Of a DNA stretch of 64,000 nucleotides, positions 17,727 to 27,238 are shown in pieces. The DNA is taken from contig NZ_RHFG01000014.1 in the NCBI RefSeq assembly GCF_004745485.1, positions 49,551 to 113,550 of the forward strand. The letters are read 5' to 3'. The stretch is from Brevibacterium sp. S22 (lineage in GTDB: Bacteria; Actinomycetota; Actinomycetes; Actinomycetales; Brevibacteriaceae). The notes beneath the pieces were generated by a model that did no database searches, was not told the DNA's origin, and worked only from the letters and a program-made list of their open reading frames with translations. How positions within the stretch are numbered: position 1 is the stretch's first letter; each line of letters begins with the position of its first letter. Made by a program: the position numbers and the translations under genes.

Positions 17727-19298
17727 ATGGAGCTGGACCCGGTCCTCATCGGACGGTGGCAATTCGGAATCACAACGGTCTACCACTTCTGGATGGTGCC
17801 GTTGACTCTAGGGCTCGGCATGCTCGTGGCAGTCCTGCAGACGATCTACCATCGCACCGGCAACGAGGTGTATCTGCGGAGCACGAAGTTCTTCGGCAAG
17901 CTCTTCCTCATCAACTTCATCATGGGTGTGGCCACCGGCCTGGTCCAGGAATTCCAGTTCGGTATGGCCTGGAGCGAATACTCTCGCTTCGTCGGTGACG
18001 TCTTCGGAGCCCCCTTGGCGCTGGAGGCGCTGCTGGCCTTCTTCCTCGAATCGACCTTCCTCGGCCTGTGGATCTTCGGCTGGGGTCGCCTGCCTCGCGC
18101 AGTCCACCTCGGCTCTCTGTGGTTGGCCGTCATCGGCACGTGGCTCTCGGCCTACTTCATCATCGTCGCGAACTCCTGGATGCAGCATCCCGTCGGCGTC
18201 GAACTGGTCGACGGTCGACCCGTGATGACCGACGTCTGGGCGGTGCTCGGCAACAACACGGCCATCGCCGCATTCACACACACGATCTTCGGTGCCCTGG
18301 CCGTCGGCGGATCCTTCCTCCTCGGAATCTCCTGGTACCACCTCTACCACCGGCGCAAGGCCGGAATCGACACAGTCGGAACCGACGGCAAGGTTCTCGT
18401 CGGCTCGTCGAAGGAGCTGCCCGGACGGGACAAGACGGATCACGCGGTGTGGATCAAGTCCCTGCGACTCGGCGCCGTCGTCGGCGTCATCGCCTTCGCC
18501 GGTGTCTCGATCACCGGTGACGTCCAAGCCAAGCTGATGTTCGAGCAGCAGCCGATGAAGATGGCCTCCGCCGAGGCGGCCTGCCACGACGGCACCCAAT
18601 TCTCGGTGCTCACGATCGCCGACCCCTCCTCGAACGACTGCGACGGAGTCCAGAACATCTTCGAGATCCCCGGTCTGCTGTCCTTCTTGGCCAACGGTGA
18701 CTTCGACACCCCGGTCCACGGTGTCACGACCCTGCTGCCCGAATACCAGGAGCGCTACGGCACCCATATCCCCGATGATCCGCGGTACGGCGAACATGCC
18801 GGCGAACCGGTCGACTACCAGCCGATCATGATCGTCACCTACTGGGGATTCCGGATGATGATCGGCTTCGGCGCTCTGGCCGCCGGCGTCTGCGTCATCG
18901 GTCTGTGGCTGGCCCGGAAGGGCACGGTGCCCGAGTCGAAGTGGCTCAGCTGCGGATTCGTCCTGGCCATCACGGCGCCGTTCCTCGCGAACTCGGCCGG
19001 GTGGATCTTCACCGAGATGGGGCGTCAGCCCTTCGTCGTCGCACCGAACCCGGCACAGCTCGACGGGGTGTACATGTACACGCAGGCGGCGCTGTCACCC
19101 GAGGTGACACCGGCGATGCTGCTGTTCTCACTGATCAGCCTCACCTCCGTCTACGGGATTCTGATGGTCGTCGAACTGCGTCTGATCACGAAGTACGTCA
19201 AGGGCGGAGTCGCCTCGGCGATGCCTGAGCTCGACCAGACGAATACGAAACCCACGATCACCGACAACGGCGACGACGTCCTGTCGTTCGCGTACTGA
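17727..19298 (+). CDS. cydA: Cytochrome bd ubiquinol/menaquinol oxidase subunit I
   Basis: Quinol-oxidising, haem-bearing subunit of the high-affinity cytochrome bd oxidase, which reduces oxygen to water without pumping protons. It is 523 aa and polytopic. Haem ligands can be placed by comparison with E. coli CydA: H20 (E. coli H19), H185 (H186, in AFTHTIFGALAVGG) and M378 (M393, in GFRMMIGFG). The quinol-binding loop lies between about residues 210 and 300. A GGAG ribosome binding site (17718-17721) precedes the ATG. First gene of cydA-cydB-cydDC, with two dyads upstream that match the one at blaI. Expression is therefore probably repressed by BlaI and induced when the M56 protease is triggered. 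Confidence 0.96.
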   Translation: MELDPVLIGRWQFGITTVYHFWMVPLTLGLGMLVAVLQTIYHRTGNEVYLRSTKFFGKLFLINFIMGVATGLVQEFQFGMAWSEYSRFVGDVFGAPLALEALLAFFLESTFLGLWIFGWGRLPRAVHLGSLWLAVIGTWLSAYFIIVANSWMQHPVGVELVDGRPVMTDVWAVLGNNTAIAAFTHTIFGALAVGGSFLLGISWYHLYHRRKAGIDTVGTDGKVLVGSSKELPGRDKTDHAVWIKSLRLGAVVGVIAFAGVSITGDVQAKLMFEQQPMKMASAEAACHDGTQFSVLTIADPSSNDCDGVQNIFEIPGLLSFLANGDFDTPVHGVTTLLPEYQERYGTHIPDDPRYGEHAGEPVDYQPIMIVTYWGFRMMIGFGALAAGVCVIGLWLARKGTVPESKWLSCGFVLAITAPFLANSAGWIFTEMGRQPFVVAPNPAQLDGVYMYTQAALSPEVTPAMLLFSLISLTSVYGILMVVELRLITKYVKGGVASAMPELDQTNTKPTITDNGDDVLSFAY

Positions 19299-19310
19299 GG
19301 GAAGGTCACG

Positions 19311-20333
19311 ATGGAAATCCTCGCCACTATCTGGTTCGTCCTCATCGTCGTGCTCTGGATGGGGTACCTGTTCCTCGACGGCTTCGACCTCGGTGTGGGT
19401 ATGATGATGCCCTTCCTCAGCCGCAGCGAACGCAGCAAACGCGTGCTGCTCAACTCGATCGGTCCGGTCTGGGAAGGCAACGAAGTCTGGCTGATCACCG
19501 CGGCAGGTGCGATGTTCGCCGCGTTCCCACACTGGTACGCCTCACTGTTCTCCGCGCTCTACATTCCGCTGACGCTCTGCCTGCTCGCACTGATCTTCCG
19601 CGCCGTGGCCATCGAATACCGTGGAAAGGGCCACTCGGAGCGGTGGAGGTCCTTCTGGACCTGGGCACTGGCCGTGGGATCGGCGGGAACAGCGTTCTGC
19701 ATCGGTGCGATGCTCGCACTCACCACTATCGGACTGCCGCTCAATGATCATGGCGACCTGGTCGGCGGAGCCTTCGCCTGGGTGTCGTGGCCGGCGCTCG
19801 TCGGCGGGCTCGGCGGACTCGGCTTCTCCCTGGCCCACGGACTCATCTTCCTCGGTCTCAAGACCCAGGACGAGGTCCGGGCGAGGTCACGGCGTTGGGC
19901 TGGGCGGATCATGCTGCCGGCCGCGGTGCCGTTCCTCATCTGGTTCGCCCATTCGATCACCCAGCGGACGTGGCTGGTCATCCCGGTGCTCATCGCACTC
20001 GCCGCGCTCATCGTCGCATTCTTCGCGGTGCGTGCGGGCGCCGAGAAGCCGGCGTTCATCCTGCATGGGATCTACCTCATCGCCGGTCTGGCCGCTGTCT
20101 TCGCCGGAGCCTTCCCGAATGTGCTGCCCTCGTCGATCGATCCCGCGAACTCGCTGACGATCGCCTCGGCCTCCTCATCGGACTACACCCTGAACGTCAT
20201 GCTCATCGTGACCATTGTGATCCTGCCGATCATCATCGCCTACCAGATCTTCAGCTACCGGATGTTCCTCGGCCGCATCGCCGAGACCCACATCCCCGAA
20301 GCGCACAAGCTGCCGGTGGCGATCCGGTCGTGA
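19311..20333 (+). CDS. cydB: Cytochrome bd oxidase subunit II
   Basis: Second core subunit of the bd oxidase, 340 aa with about eight or nine transmembrane segments. The family opening is visible as FVLIVVLWMGYLFLDGFDLGVG, followed by RVLLNSIGPVWEGNEVWLI, the most conserved CydB block. It starts 12 nt after the cydA stop. Its own stop overlaps the start of cydDC by 4 bp (GTGA), which implies translational coupling of the oxidase and its assembly transporter. Confidence 0.96.
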   Translation: MEILATIWFVLIVVLWMGYLFLDGFDLGVGMMMPFLSRSERSKRVLLNSIGPVWEGNEVWLITAAGAMFAAFPHWYASLFSALYIPLTLCLLALIFRAVAIEYRGKGHSERWRSFWTWALAVGSAGTAFCIGAMLALTTIGLPLNDHGDLVGGAFAWVSWPALVGGLGGLGFSLAHGLIFLGLKTQDEVRARSRRWAGRIMLPAAVPFLIWFAHSITQRTWLVIPVLIALAALIVAFFAVRAGAEKPAFILHGIYLIAGLAAVFAGAFPNVLPSSIDPANSLTIASASSSDYTLNVMLIVTIVILPIIIAYQIFSYRMFLGRIAETHIPEAHKLPVAIRS

Positions 20334-23300
20334 GTTCGCCCCTGTCGATCCTGCTCGAGCTGCCGACCGGTCGGCGCGGGCTCGTGCTCTCGGTGGTCTC
20401 CGCCCTGAGCCGGGCGGTGGGAATCGTCCTCATCGCCGAAGCCCTGGTGCGAGCCATCGTCGGCTACAGCGCTCCCGAGCTGTGGATCGTGCTCGGGGCC
20501 TTAGGCGCGCTGCTGCGCGGGGGTGGTCTCTGGCTCGACCGGAGTCTCGGCACTTCCCTGGCCGCCGAATCGAAACGCGGTCTCCGCTCCTCGATCCTTG
20601 CGGGAATGCTGCGTGGTAGGGGGCGGCCGAGGACGCACGCGGCGGTGACGGTCACGCGAGGAGTCGACGATCTCGACGACTACTTCACCACGGTGGTGCC
20701 GGCCCTGACCGCGGCTGCCGTGGTCCCTGTCGTTCTGCTGGTGCGGATCGTCTTCTCAGATCTGCTCTCCGCTGTCATCATCGCCTTCTGCCTGCCGCTG
20801 GTGCCGATGTTCATGGTGCTCATCGGCCGTTACACCGCTGAGTCGACGTCGGCGACGATGGCCGCTCTGGAACGACTCTCGGACCACCTGGCCGAACTCG
20901 CCGAGGGTCTTCCCGTCCTCATCGGCCTCGGGCGTTCGCGTGATCATGCACGTCGTCTGCGGGAGCTGGGGGAGCGTTACCACCAAGCGAACCTCACGAC
21001 CCTGCGCGTCGCCTTCCTCTCCAGTCTGGCCCTCGAACTCATCGCTACGATCTCGGTGGCGCTTGTGGCCGTGGTCATCGGACTGCGTCTGGTGAACGGG
21101 ACGATGGATCTCAGCCACGGACTGCTCGTCCTGCTGATCGCGCCCGAGTGCTTCATTCCTCTGCGTGAGCTCGGCGCCGGTTACCATGCGAGCGAGAACG
21201 GCCGCGAAGCCCGGGGGAGAGCCCACGCTCTGCTGTCCGAAACACAGTCGGCAGGAGAGACGACGACGGCGGAGGCCGGCCTCGACACCACCGGCCGGTC
21301 GGGTGAACAGAGTGTCCTCTACGGCGACGGCACGCTCATCACCTGGTCGGGCACCATCGACGCCCAGCCAGGAGTGACGACGGTCAGCGGCCGATCAGGG
21401 ATGGGCAAGACCACTGTGCTCAGCGCGTTGGTCGGCAGTCTCCCGTCCGATGCCCACACCACCGTTGCGCCCGTTGCGGCTGCCTATGTGCCGCAGGCCC
21501 CACGCATGTTCGGTGAGACCATCGGTGCCGAACTCGCCCTCTTCGGACTCGACGAAGAAACGTCGCGGACGGCTCTGGCCGCGGCCGGGCTGGCCACCGA
21601 TCTGCGGACGCAGACGGCGGCGCTCAGCCCTGGCCAGCAGCGCCGACTGGCACTGGCGCGTGTGCAGCACCGCCTCGGTGACGGGGCTGAGGTGCTCGTC
21701 CTCGACGAACCGACCGCCCACCTCGATGCCGACAATGCCGACATCGTGATCGAAATGATCGCCGAGGCGGCCGCCGCCCACCGAGTGATCCTCGCCAGCC
21801 ATGACGAACGGGTCCGCGCCCTGGCCGACACCGAGATCCGCCCGGAGAAGACCAGTGCCGAAGCGGTCGAGAATGCGTCTTCAGCGGCGTCGACTTCGCA
21901 TGTGACTGCGACTGCGACTGCGACTGCGACCGCGACCGCGGATCAGGGCCGGGCCGACACTGTCGAGGTTCCTGCGACGACCGAGCGGGACACGGCGGAG
22001 GTGCGTCCGGGACCCGGAGACGAAGCAGACAGTCGGACTGCGACAGAGCGGAAGCCGGATGTGTGGAGGCGGCAGTCCGGAGGCGAGAGCTGGACGGCGG
22101 CTCTGCGCCGTCGCTGGTCGATTCTGTACTCGAGTCTTCCGCTCTTCACTCCGACCATGATGGTGGCGGCGCTGACCGCCTGCGCCTCCAGCCTTGCGGC
22201 CATCGCATTGACCGCGGTCTCTGCGTGGCTCATCGTCGAAGCCTCCTACCAGCCGCCGATCATGCTGCTCATGGTCGCCATCGTCGGTGTGCGCTTCTTC
22301 GGACTCAGCCGGTCCGTGCTGCTCTACGTCAGCCGGCTGCGGCTCCACTCGGCGATCTTCGCCGCACTCACGCGACTGCGCACCCGGCTGTGGGAGCATT
22401 TCGAACGCGGCGGCATGAGCGATCGGCGGCTGCTGACCTCGGACTCGGCGCTGCGCGCAATGGTCGCCGACGCCGACGATGTCCGCGACCTGGTGCCGCG
22501 GACGCTGTTCCCGCCGCTCGTCTCCGCACTGGTCGTCATCGGCGTGGGCATCACCGCGGCGCTCCTCGACTGGGGTTCGCTGGGATGGTTCGCCCTCCTC
22601 GGCGTCACCAACCTCGTCATCGTCCCAATCCTCGTCGTCCGGGCAGAGAGCCGCCTCGCATACGGAATCCGGGAGGACCGCAACAGGATTCTGTCCGTGC
22701 TCACGCGCGCACTGCACGCAAAAGACGATCTGCGCACGAACGGGATCGACTCCCGGGTTCTCGGCCTGTTGGCCAGTCAGGAGAACGACCTGGAGGAGAA
22801 GCAGAAGGCATCCGCCCGAAACTTCGGGCTCACCCAACTGTGGCTGCAATTGAGCACGTTCATCATCGCCGTGATCCTGGCAGCCACCACGGATGCTCCG
22901 ACCGAGATCGTCGCCGTGCTCTCGCTCATGGCGCTGGGGCTAGGCGAAGTGTTCGCCTCGGCACTCGAGGCATTCCGCCAGCTGCCCGGTCTGGGCGCAG
23001 CTCTTGACTGTCTGCCCGAACCGAACAGTCCGCAGGACCGTGAGGGTGCGGGCCCGGACGCCGATACGACGGCCCCTGCAGCCGGTGCCTCGACCCGGAA
23101 CCCCAGCGCCGCAACGGTGCTCGATAGCGTCCAATCACTCGAATTCGACAGGATCACCGTGGGCTGGGACGACCACCCCGTCGTCGCCGAACTCGATTTC
23201 AGAGCCGAACGCGGGGGCTGGACAGTGCTGTGCGGCGACAGCGGAACCGGCAAGACGACGAGTCTGAGTGTGCTCCTGCGGTTCCTCGACCCCTGGTCCG

Positions 23301-23809
23301 GCCGCTACAGAGCCCGTGACCGGAAGGGGATCGGCCACGATATGCTCACACGCTCACCGGCAGATCTGGTCGGTCGAATCGCCTGGTGCCCTCAGGAAGC
23401 ACACGTCTTCCGCTCCACCGTGCGGGGCAATCTCGCACTCGCTCAGCAATCGGTGGCCGGGGACGACGAGATGATCTCTGCGCTGGAAGCAGCGGGGCTC
23501 AGCGACTGGGCCGACGCCTGGGGGCTCGACCGGTGGGTCGGCGACCGAGGCTCGGAGATCTCCGGTGGTCAGCGACAGCGACTGGCAGTGGCTCGAACCC
23601 TGCTGACCGGGGCTGATGTGATCGTCCTCGACGAACCGACCGCGCACTTGGACGATGAGACGGCACAGCTGCTCATCGGTGATCTGCGTCGGAACCTCAG
23701 CGACCGGACGGTCGTCATGGTCACCCACGACAGACGCCTGATCGCCGACGGTGACGAGGTCGTCGACCTCGGCACGCACGTACCCGAGGCCGAGCACTCA
23801 GGGGCCTGA
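20330..23809 (+). CDS. cydDC: CydD-CydC fusion: ABC exporter for cytochrome bd assembly
   Basis: A single 1159-aa polypeptide with two complete ABC-exporter halves, needed for bd oxidase assembly. In E. coli the separate CydD and CydC form a heterodimer that exports thiols and binds haem. Half 1 (CydD-like) has Walker A GRSGMGKT near residue 354, signature LSPGQ near 433 and Walker B VLVLDEPTAH near 459. Half 2 (CydC-like) has GDSGTGKT near 969, ISGGQ near 1078 and VIVLDEPTAH near 1098. The junction, about residues 500-570, is low-complexity, with a (TA)n run from a hexanucleotide repeat at 21904-21939. The GTG start overlaps the cydB stop. The gene ends 2 bp from the end of convergent sepH. 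Confidence 0.93.
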   Translation: MSSPLSILLELPTGRRGLVLSVVSALSRAVGIVLIAEALVRAIVGYSAPELWIVLGALGALLRGGGLWLDRSLGTSLAAESKRGLRSSILAGMLRGRGRPRTHAAVTVTRGVDDLDDYFTTVVPALTAAAVVPVVLLVRIVFSDLLSAVIIAFCLPLVPMFMVLIGRYTAESTSATMAALERLSDHLAELAEGLPVLIGLGRSRDHARRLRELGERYHQANLTTLRVAFLSSLALELIATISVALVAVVIGLRLVNGTMDLSHGLLVLLIAPECFIPLRELGAGYHASENGREARGRAHALLSETQSAGETTTAEAGLDTTGRSGEQSVLYGDGTLITWSGTIDAQPGVTTVSGRSGMGKTTVLSALVGSLPSDAHTTVAPVAAAYVPQAPRMFGETIGAELALFGLDEETSRTALAAAGLATDLRTQTAALSPGQQRRLALARVQHRLGDGAEVLVLDEPTAHLDADNADIVIEMIAEAAAAHRVILASHDERVRALADTEIRPEKTSAEAVENASSAASTSHVTATATATATATADQGRADTVEVPATTERDTAEVRPGPGDEADSRTATERKPDVWRRQSGGESWTAALRRRWSILYSSLPLFTPTMMVAALTACASSLAAIALTAVSAWLIVEASYQPPIMLLMVAIVGVRFFGLSRSVLLYVSRLRLHSAIFAALTRLRTRLWEHFERGGMSDRRLLTSDSALRAMVADADDVRDLVPRTLFPPLVSALVVIGVGITAALLDWGSLGWFALLGVTNLVIVPILVVRAESRLAYGIREDRNRILSVLTRALHAKDDLRTNGIDSRVLGLLASQENDLEEKQKASARNFGLTQLWLQLSTFIIAVILAATTDAPTEIVAVLSLMALGLGEVFASALEAFRQLPGLGAALDCLPEPNSPQDREGAGPDADTTAPAAGASTRNPSAATVLDSVQSLEFDRITVGWDDHPVVAELDFRAERGGWTVLCGDSGTGKTTSLSVLLRFLDPWSGRYRARDRKGIGHDMLTRSPADLVGRIAWCPQEAHVFRSTVRGNLALAQQSVAGDDEMISALEAAGLSDWADAWGLDRWVGDRGSEISGGQRQRLAVARTLLTGADVIVLDEPTAHLDDETAQLLIGDLRRNLSDRTVVMVTHDRRLIADGDEVVDLGTHVPEAEHSGA
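21904..21939 (+). repeat. Hexanucleotide tandem repeat in the cydDC linker
   Basis: Four GACTGC units and two GACCGC units encode an alternating Thr-Ala run between the CydD and CydC halves. Being in-frame multiples of 6 nt, length changes would alter linker length without a frameshift. Confidence 0.85.
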
Positions 23810-23811
23810 GG

Positions 23812-24930
23812 TCAGTCCCGCTTCGAACCGAACATGATCTCGTCCCAGCTCGGGATCGAGGCGCGCGAGTTCTTCTTCGACTTCGGCTTCGAATCCTTCG
23901 CCGGAGCAGAGTCCTCGAACTGCTCGTGATCGCTCACCCCGGGCTCGTTGAGCAGCGAGAGCTGATTCTCATCGTCGAAGACACCGACCTTCTCGGTCGG
24001 CTCCTGCGGTTCCTCAGCAGAGGCAGCGGAGTCTTCGAAGGCGAACACTTCGTCATCGGTGGCGGCTTCGGGCTGTCCCGGAGCGGTGTGTGCTCCCTGC
24101 GGGTGAGTCTCGGGATCCTCTGTGACCGCGCGCAGACGGGTCCGCGGCTCCTCCTCGGCGTGGCGACGCTTGCGCAGGTTCTCCAGAATCCGGCCGGTCT
24201 CGGCCTGGTGATCACGGGCATGCTGGGAAGGAGCCGATCCGGCGGTGGGACGGACCGGTCCGTCGGAGGCGATCGAGGCGGAGGTCTGATCCGGACGGGG
24301 GAGGACGTCGACCTCATCGGTGTTCTTCTGGCGTTCGGCACCGCTGCCGTAATTCGGGATCGGGCCGGTGTCTGTGGGTCCGGAATCGGCGAGCCACTTC
24401 GCCTCATCGTCGATCGGGGTCAGCGAACGGCGGTAGTAGTGCCAGCTGGCTGTGCGGACACGATCGGCGGCAGTGAAGCTGAGCTGGATGTACCAGTTGC
24501 CGTCCTGCTGTTTCCAGGAGTCCCACTCCATCGTCTCGATATCGACATCGCGCATCGCCAGACGTTCCTGACAGAGTTCGATGAGAGGGGTCGGCTCACC
24601 ATTGGGATCATGATCGGAATAGATGGGGTGGCGGCTGGCGAGGTAGGCGGTGCGTTCGCGTTCGGCCATGGCCGGACTCTCATAGGTGCGCACGTATTCG
24701 ATGTCGGCACCAGTGGAGGCGACGACCTCCTCAGCGTCCATGCCGCCGCGGATCATGGCCTGGATCTCTTTGGGGCGCACGGGAGTCTCGGACTTGGACT
24801 GGGTGCGGTCCCTGCGGACCGCGGCGATGAGAGCCTCATCGAGGACGACCCGGTACTGAAGCCCGTTCTCGTCGTTCAACAGCAGATGGGCGCCGTCTGC
24901 GCTGACTCCGTTCAAGATCAGTTCACGCAT
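23812..24930 (-). CDS. sepH: Septation protein SepH
   Basis: Actinobacterial cell-division protein that binds FtsZ and promotes its assembly at division sites. It is 372 aa. The conserved N-terminal domain (DUF3071) runs from MRELILNGVSADGAHLLL through a helix-turn-helix-like segment RPKEIQAMIRGGMDAEEVVASTG to about residue 170. The rest is a long acidic, Pro/Glu-rich disordered region ending in a short conserved tail, SRASIPSWDEIMFGSKRD. The ATG is preceded by AAAGGAGC. It is a lone gene, convergent with cydDC and divergent from hemH, with about 250 bp of non-coding sequence before the latter. Confidence 0.92.
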   Translation of the reverse strand: MRELILNGVSADGAHLLLNDENGLQYRVVLDEALIAAVRRDRTQSKSETPVRPKEIQAMIRGGMDAEEVVASTGADIEYVRTYESPAMAERERTAYLASRHPIYSDHDPNGEPTPLIELCQERLAMRDVDIETMEWDSWKQQDGNWYIQLSFTAADRVRTASWHYYRRSLTPIDDEAKWLADSGPTDTGPIPNYGSGAERQKNTDEVDVLPRPDQTSASIASDGPVRPTAGSAPSQHARDHQAETGRILENLRKRRHAEEEPRTRLRAVTEDPETHPQGAHTAPGQPEAATDDEVFAFEDSAASAEEPQEPTEKVGVFDDENQLSLLNEPGVSDHEQFEDSAPAKDSKPKSKKNSRASIPSWDEIMFGSKRD

Positions 24931-25168
24931 TGCCTTAAGCTCCTTTGTCGCGTCTCAGAAGCATCGTGTCACGTCCGGCGCGTCGTGTCGGGCAGATTTC
25001 CGCGCGAGTCGCGAAATCACGGGCCGGTTCGCGCCTGGACGGGGCGAGTCTGTGAGACCGACCACGAATGTCGACGACGTGGATCCGGGCGCCGGCCAGG
25101 TCGGGGTCTGCACGGCGAGTCGGCGCGGCTCACTCTGCGGACAGCGGGCGCAGTCACTCTACAGGCTG

Positions 25169-25174
25169 TAAAAT
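25169..25174 (+). promoter_or_regulatory. -10 element for a leaderless hemH transcript
   Basis: TAAAAT is followed by 7 nt and then the GTG start at 25182, the same spacing as at hisD. The 250 bp between sepH and hemH show nothing else certain. Confidence 0.65.
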
Positions 25175-25181
25175 CGAGTTC

Positions 25182-26294
25182 GTGAATACGACTGCACCCA
25201 TCGACGCCCTGGTCCTCATGTCATTCGGAGGACCGGAGACCCCAGAAGAAGTGGTTCCATTCCTCCGCAACGTCACCGCCGGCCGCGGGATCCCCGAGGA
25301 GCGGCTCGAGGAGGTGGGGGAGCACTATTTCGGCTTCGGAGGCAAGTCTCCGATCAACGATCAGAACAAGGCTCTGCTGGCTGCGCTGCGTGCCGAACTC
25401 GATTGCCGAGGAATCGAGACTCCGCTGATCTGGGGCAACCGCAACTGGGATCCCTATCTCACCGATGAGGTCCGCAGCCTGGCCGAGGACGGTGCCACGC
25501 AGTTCCTGTCGATCGACACCTCGGCCTATTCTTCGTATTCGTCATGCCGTCAGTACCGCGAAGACTTTGCGAAGACGATCGACACGCTCAAGGGCGAGGG
25601 GCTCACAGTCTCGATCGACAAGATCCGTCAGTTCTACAACCATCCCGGCTATGCCGATGCCTGCGCCGACTGTCTCAATGACGGGCTGGCAGACTTCCGG
25701 ACCAAGGTCGGACAGCTCGACGCGGCCAAGCATCGGATCCTCTTCGTCACACACTCGATCCCGAACGTCATGCAGGACGCATCGGCGGTGGAGACCAACG
25801 GCTACCTCGCTCAGCACGAGGAGCTCATGGGTCACCTCCTCGGGCGCCTCGACTCATCCGAACGCCTTCCCGCCGAGCTCGTCTACTGTTCGCGTTCGGG
25901 TTCGCCCGAGGTGCCGTGGCTCGAGCCCGATGTCAACGACCGGATGAACGAACTCGCCGAGGAGGGGGTGACCGGTGTCGTGCTCGTGCCCATCGGATTC
26001 ATCTCCGACCATATGGAGGTTGCCTTCGATCTCGACACCGAGGCGAAGGAGACCGCCGAAGAGCTTGGTCTCGACTTCACCCGCGTCGGCACCGTCGGCA
26101 CTCACGACGCCTTCGTCAAGGGGCTCGTCGACCTCGTCGAGGAGCGTGCCGCGCAGCTGCGCGGAGAAGACGTCGAGCCTCCCGCCCTGCCCGGGACGAA
26201 GGCCCTGGTGCCCGGCAGCGGTGCCTGCAGCATTGAGTGCTGTCTGGGCCGCATCGAACGTGCGACCTTCCCGAACTGGCCTGTCGCGAACTGA
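25182..26294 (+). CDS. hemH: Coproporphyrin III ferrochelatase
   Basis: Inserts ferrous iron into the porphyrin. In an organism with ChdC this would be coproporphyrin III, giving coproheme, so CpfC is the more exact name. The protein is 370 aa from GTG 25182, a start fixed by the leaderless promoter. DALVLMSFGGPETPEEV opens the family. LFVTHSIP carries the conserved metal-site His region and LVPIGFISDHMEVAFDLDTE the second conserved block. Cysteines in ACADCLND and GSGACSIECCLGR near the C-terminus suggest the [2Fe-2S] cluster known from some actinobacterial ferrochelatases; this is inference. The other late haem genes are 16 kb downstream. Confidence 0.94.
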   Translation: MNTTAPIDALVLMSFGGPETPEEVVPFLRNVTAGRGIPEERLEEVGEHYFGFGGKSPINDQNKALLAALRAELDCRGIETPLIWGNRNWDPYLTDEVRSLAEDGATQFLSIDTSAYSSYSSCRQYREDFAKTIDTLKGEGLTVSIDKIRQFYNHPGYADACADCLNDGLADFRTKVGQLDAAKHRILFVTHSIPNVMQDASAVETNGYLAQHEELMGHLLGRLDSSERLPAELVYCSRSGSPEVPWLEPDVNDRMNELAEEGVTGVVLVPIGFISDHMEVAFDLDTEAKETAEELGLDFTRVGTVGTHDAFVKGLVDLVEERAAQLRGEDVEPPALPGTKALVPGSGACSIECCLGRIERATFPNWPVAN

Positions 26295-26306
26295 GACCCG
26301 GACACA

Positions 26307-26345
26307 GAGAACCCTCCCTCACCGAATCGGTGGGGGAGGGTTCTC
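26307..26345. terminator. Bidirectional terminator between hemH and the next gene
   Basis: An 18-bp stem (26307-26324 with 26328-26345, one G-T pair, 3-nt AAT loop) built on GAGAACCCTCCC lies between the convergent genes hemH and the small gene ending at 26359. Confidence 0.75.
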
Positions 26346-26358
26346 GTTTCTGTGTTCC

Positions 26359-26586
26359 TCAGTAGTCGTCCGGGCTCGGGACTACGGGCAGGGCGCCCGT
26401 CTCGGCCTGGATCACCTCGGCGATGGGGCCGGTGTCGACATCGTTGCGACCGGCCAGCTCCATGAGGTTCTGCAGGTCGTCGATGAGATTTTCGACGAGG
26501 AAGTCGTCACCGGCGGACCGGGCCTCGTGAATGCGATGACGGACATCATCGATTCGGGTGTCGAGCTGATCAGCGAATTCACTCAT
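26359..26586 (-). CDS. Small acidic protein of unknown function
   Basis: A 75-aa acidic, probably helical protein with no Cys and no membrane segment, starting MSEFADQLDTRIDDVRHRIHEA. The middle, DDFLVENLIDDLQNLMELAG, looks like an amphipathic helix, and the end is proline-rich. I do not recognise a family with certainty. The codon use matches its neighbours, and a weak AAGGAC lies upstream of the ATG. It is convergent with hemH and divergent from the DUF4193 gene. Its short length means the call depends mostly on context and composition. Confidence 0.65.
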   Translation of the reverse strand: MSEFADQLDTRIDDVRHRIHEARSAGDDFLVENLIDDLQNLMELAGRNDVDTGPIAEVIQAETGALPVVPSPDDY

Positions 26587-26769
26587 TGTGGATCCGTCCT
26601 TCCTCGGGCCGCCTCCACAGGGGACGAACCCGGTAATCTACCGGCAGAGCGTGCTGTCGGTGCTGTCCATCACAAGCATTCTTGCAGAGCACCTCGTGAA
26701 CTCTATGTGTGCTCTGCCTCTGCAGACAAGCTGGTGACGAGAATCACCGTACTGGGTGTTCGTTTCATC

Positions 26770-26798
26770 TTGCCAACGGAAAGCATACAGTGCACAAT
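26770..26798 (+). promoter_or_regulatory. Promoter of the DUF4193 gene
   Basis: TTGCCA (26770-26775) and CACAAT (26793-26798) are separated by 17 bp. Transcription from near 26805 would give a leader of about 68 nt before ATG 26873. The rest of the 286-bp intergenic region is featureless. Confidence 0.5.
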
Positions 26799-26872
26799 TC
26801 TGGGGACACATCTCGGAAGAGGGAAATATGCCCTCTTCGGCACCCCCTCCGGACAGAGAGCGATGAGGCCAT

Positions 26873-27172
26873 ATGGCAACAGACTACGACGCACCTCGCA
26901 AGCAAGACGATGAGATCAAAAGCGATTCGATCGAGCAGCTCAAGGCCCAGCGTTCCCAGGATCAGGCGAGCAAGATCGATGAAGACGAGACTGCAGTAGC
27001 CGAAGGCTTCGAACTTCCCGGTGCGGACCTGTCGAACGAAGAGCTCTCCGTTCGGGTCCTGCCCAAGCAGAATGACGAGTTCACCTGCATGGAGTGCTTC
27101 TTGGTCCGCCATCGTTCGCAGCTTGCGACAGAAGAGGGCGGTGTCCCGATCTGCACGGACTGTGCAGGCTGA
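26873..27172 (+). CDS. DUF4193 family protein (small zinc-finger-like)
   Basis: A 99-aa protein of the DUF4193 family, nearly universal in actinobacteria and of unknown function. The N-terminal half is acidic and probably disordered (MATDYDAPRKQDDEIKSDSI). The C-terminal half holds FTCMECFLVRHRSQ and VPICTDCAG, two CxxC pairs that should bind one zinc. In other actinobacteria it also lies next to a DUF3093 gene and dut, as here. Its own promoter and strong terminator suggest a monocistronic, well-expressed gene. A role as a nucleic-acid or polymerase-binding factor is only a guess from the zinc ribbon. Confidence 0.88.
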   Translation: MATDYDAPRKQDDEIKSDSIEQLKAQRSQDQASKIDEDETAVAEGFELPGADLSNEELSVRVLPKQNDEFTCMECFLVRHRSQLATEEGGVPICTDCAG

Positions 27173-27192
27173 CTCGCCTCTCTCCCCAAATG

Positions 27193-27230
27193 ACGGAACG
27201 CGCCCTCGAAGGACGCGTTCCGTTATTTTT
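27193..27230 (+). terminator. Intrinsic terminator of the DUF4193 gene
   Basis: ACGGAACGCG (27193-27202) pairs with CGCGTTCCGT (27214-27223) and is followed by TATTTTT, a classical stem and T run. Confidence 0.85.
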
Positions 27231-27238
27231 CTCTCCCC

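Noticed and set aside
19787..20329. N-terminal extension of cydDC through cydB
   Set aside because: Frame is open but overlaps cydB entirely; the GTG overlapping the cydB stop gives a normal CydD start.
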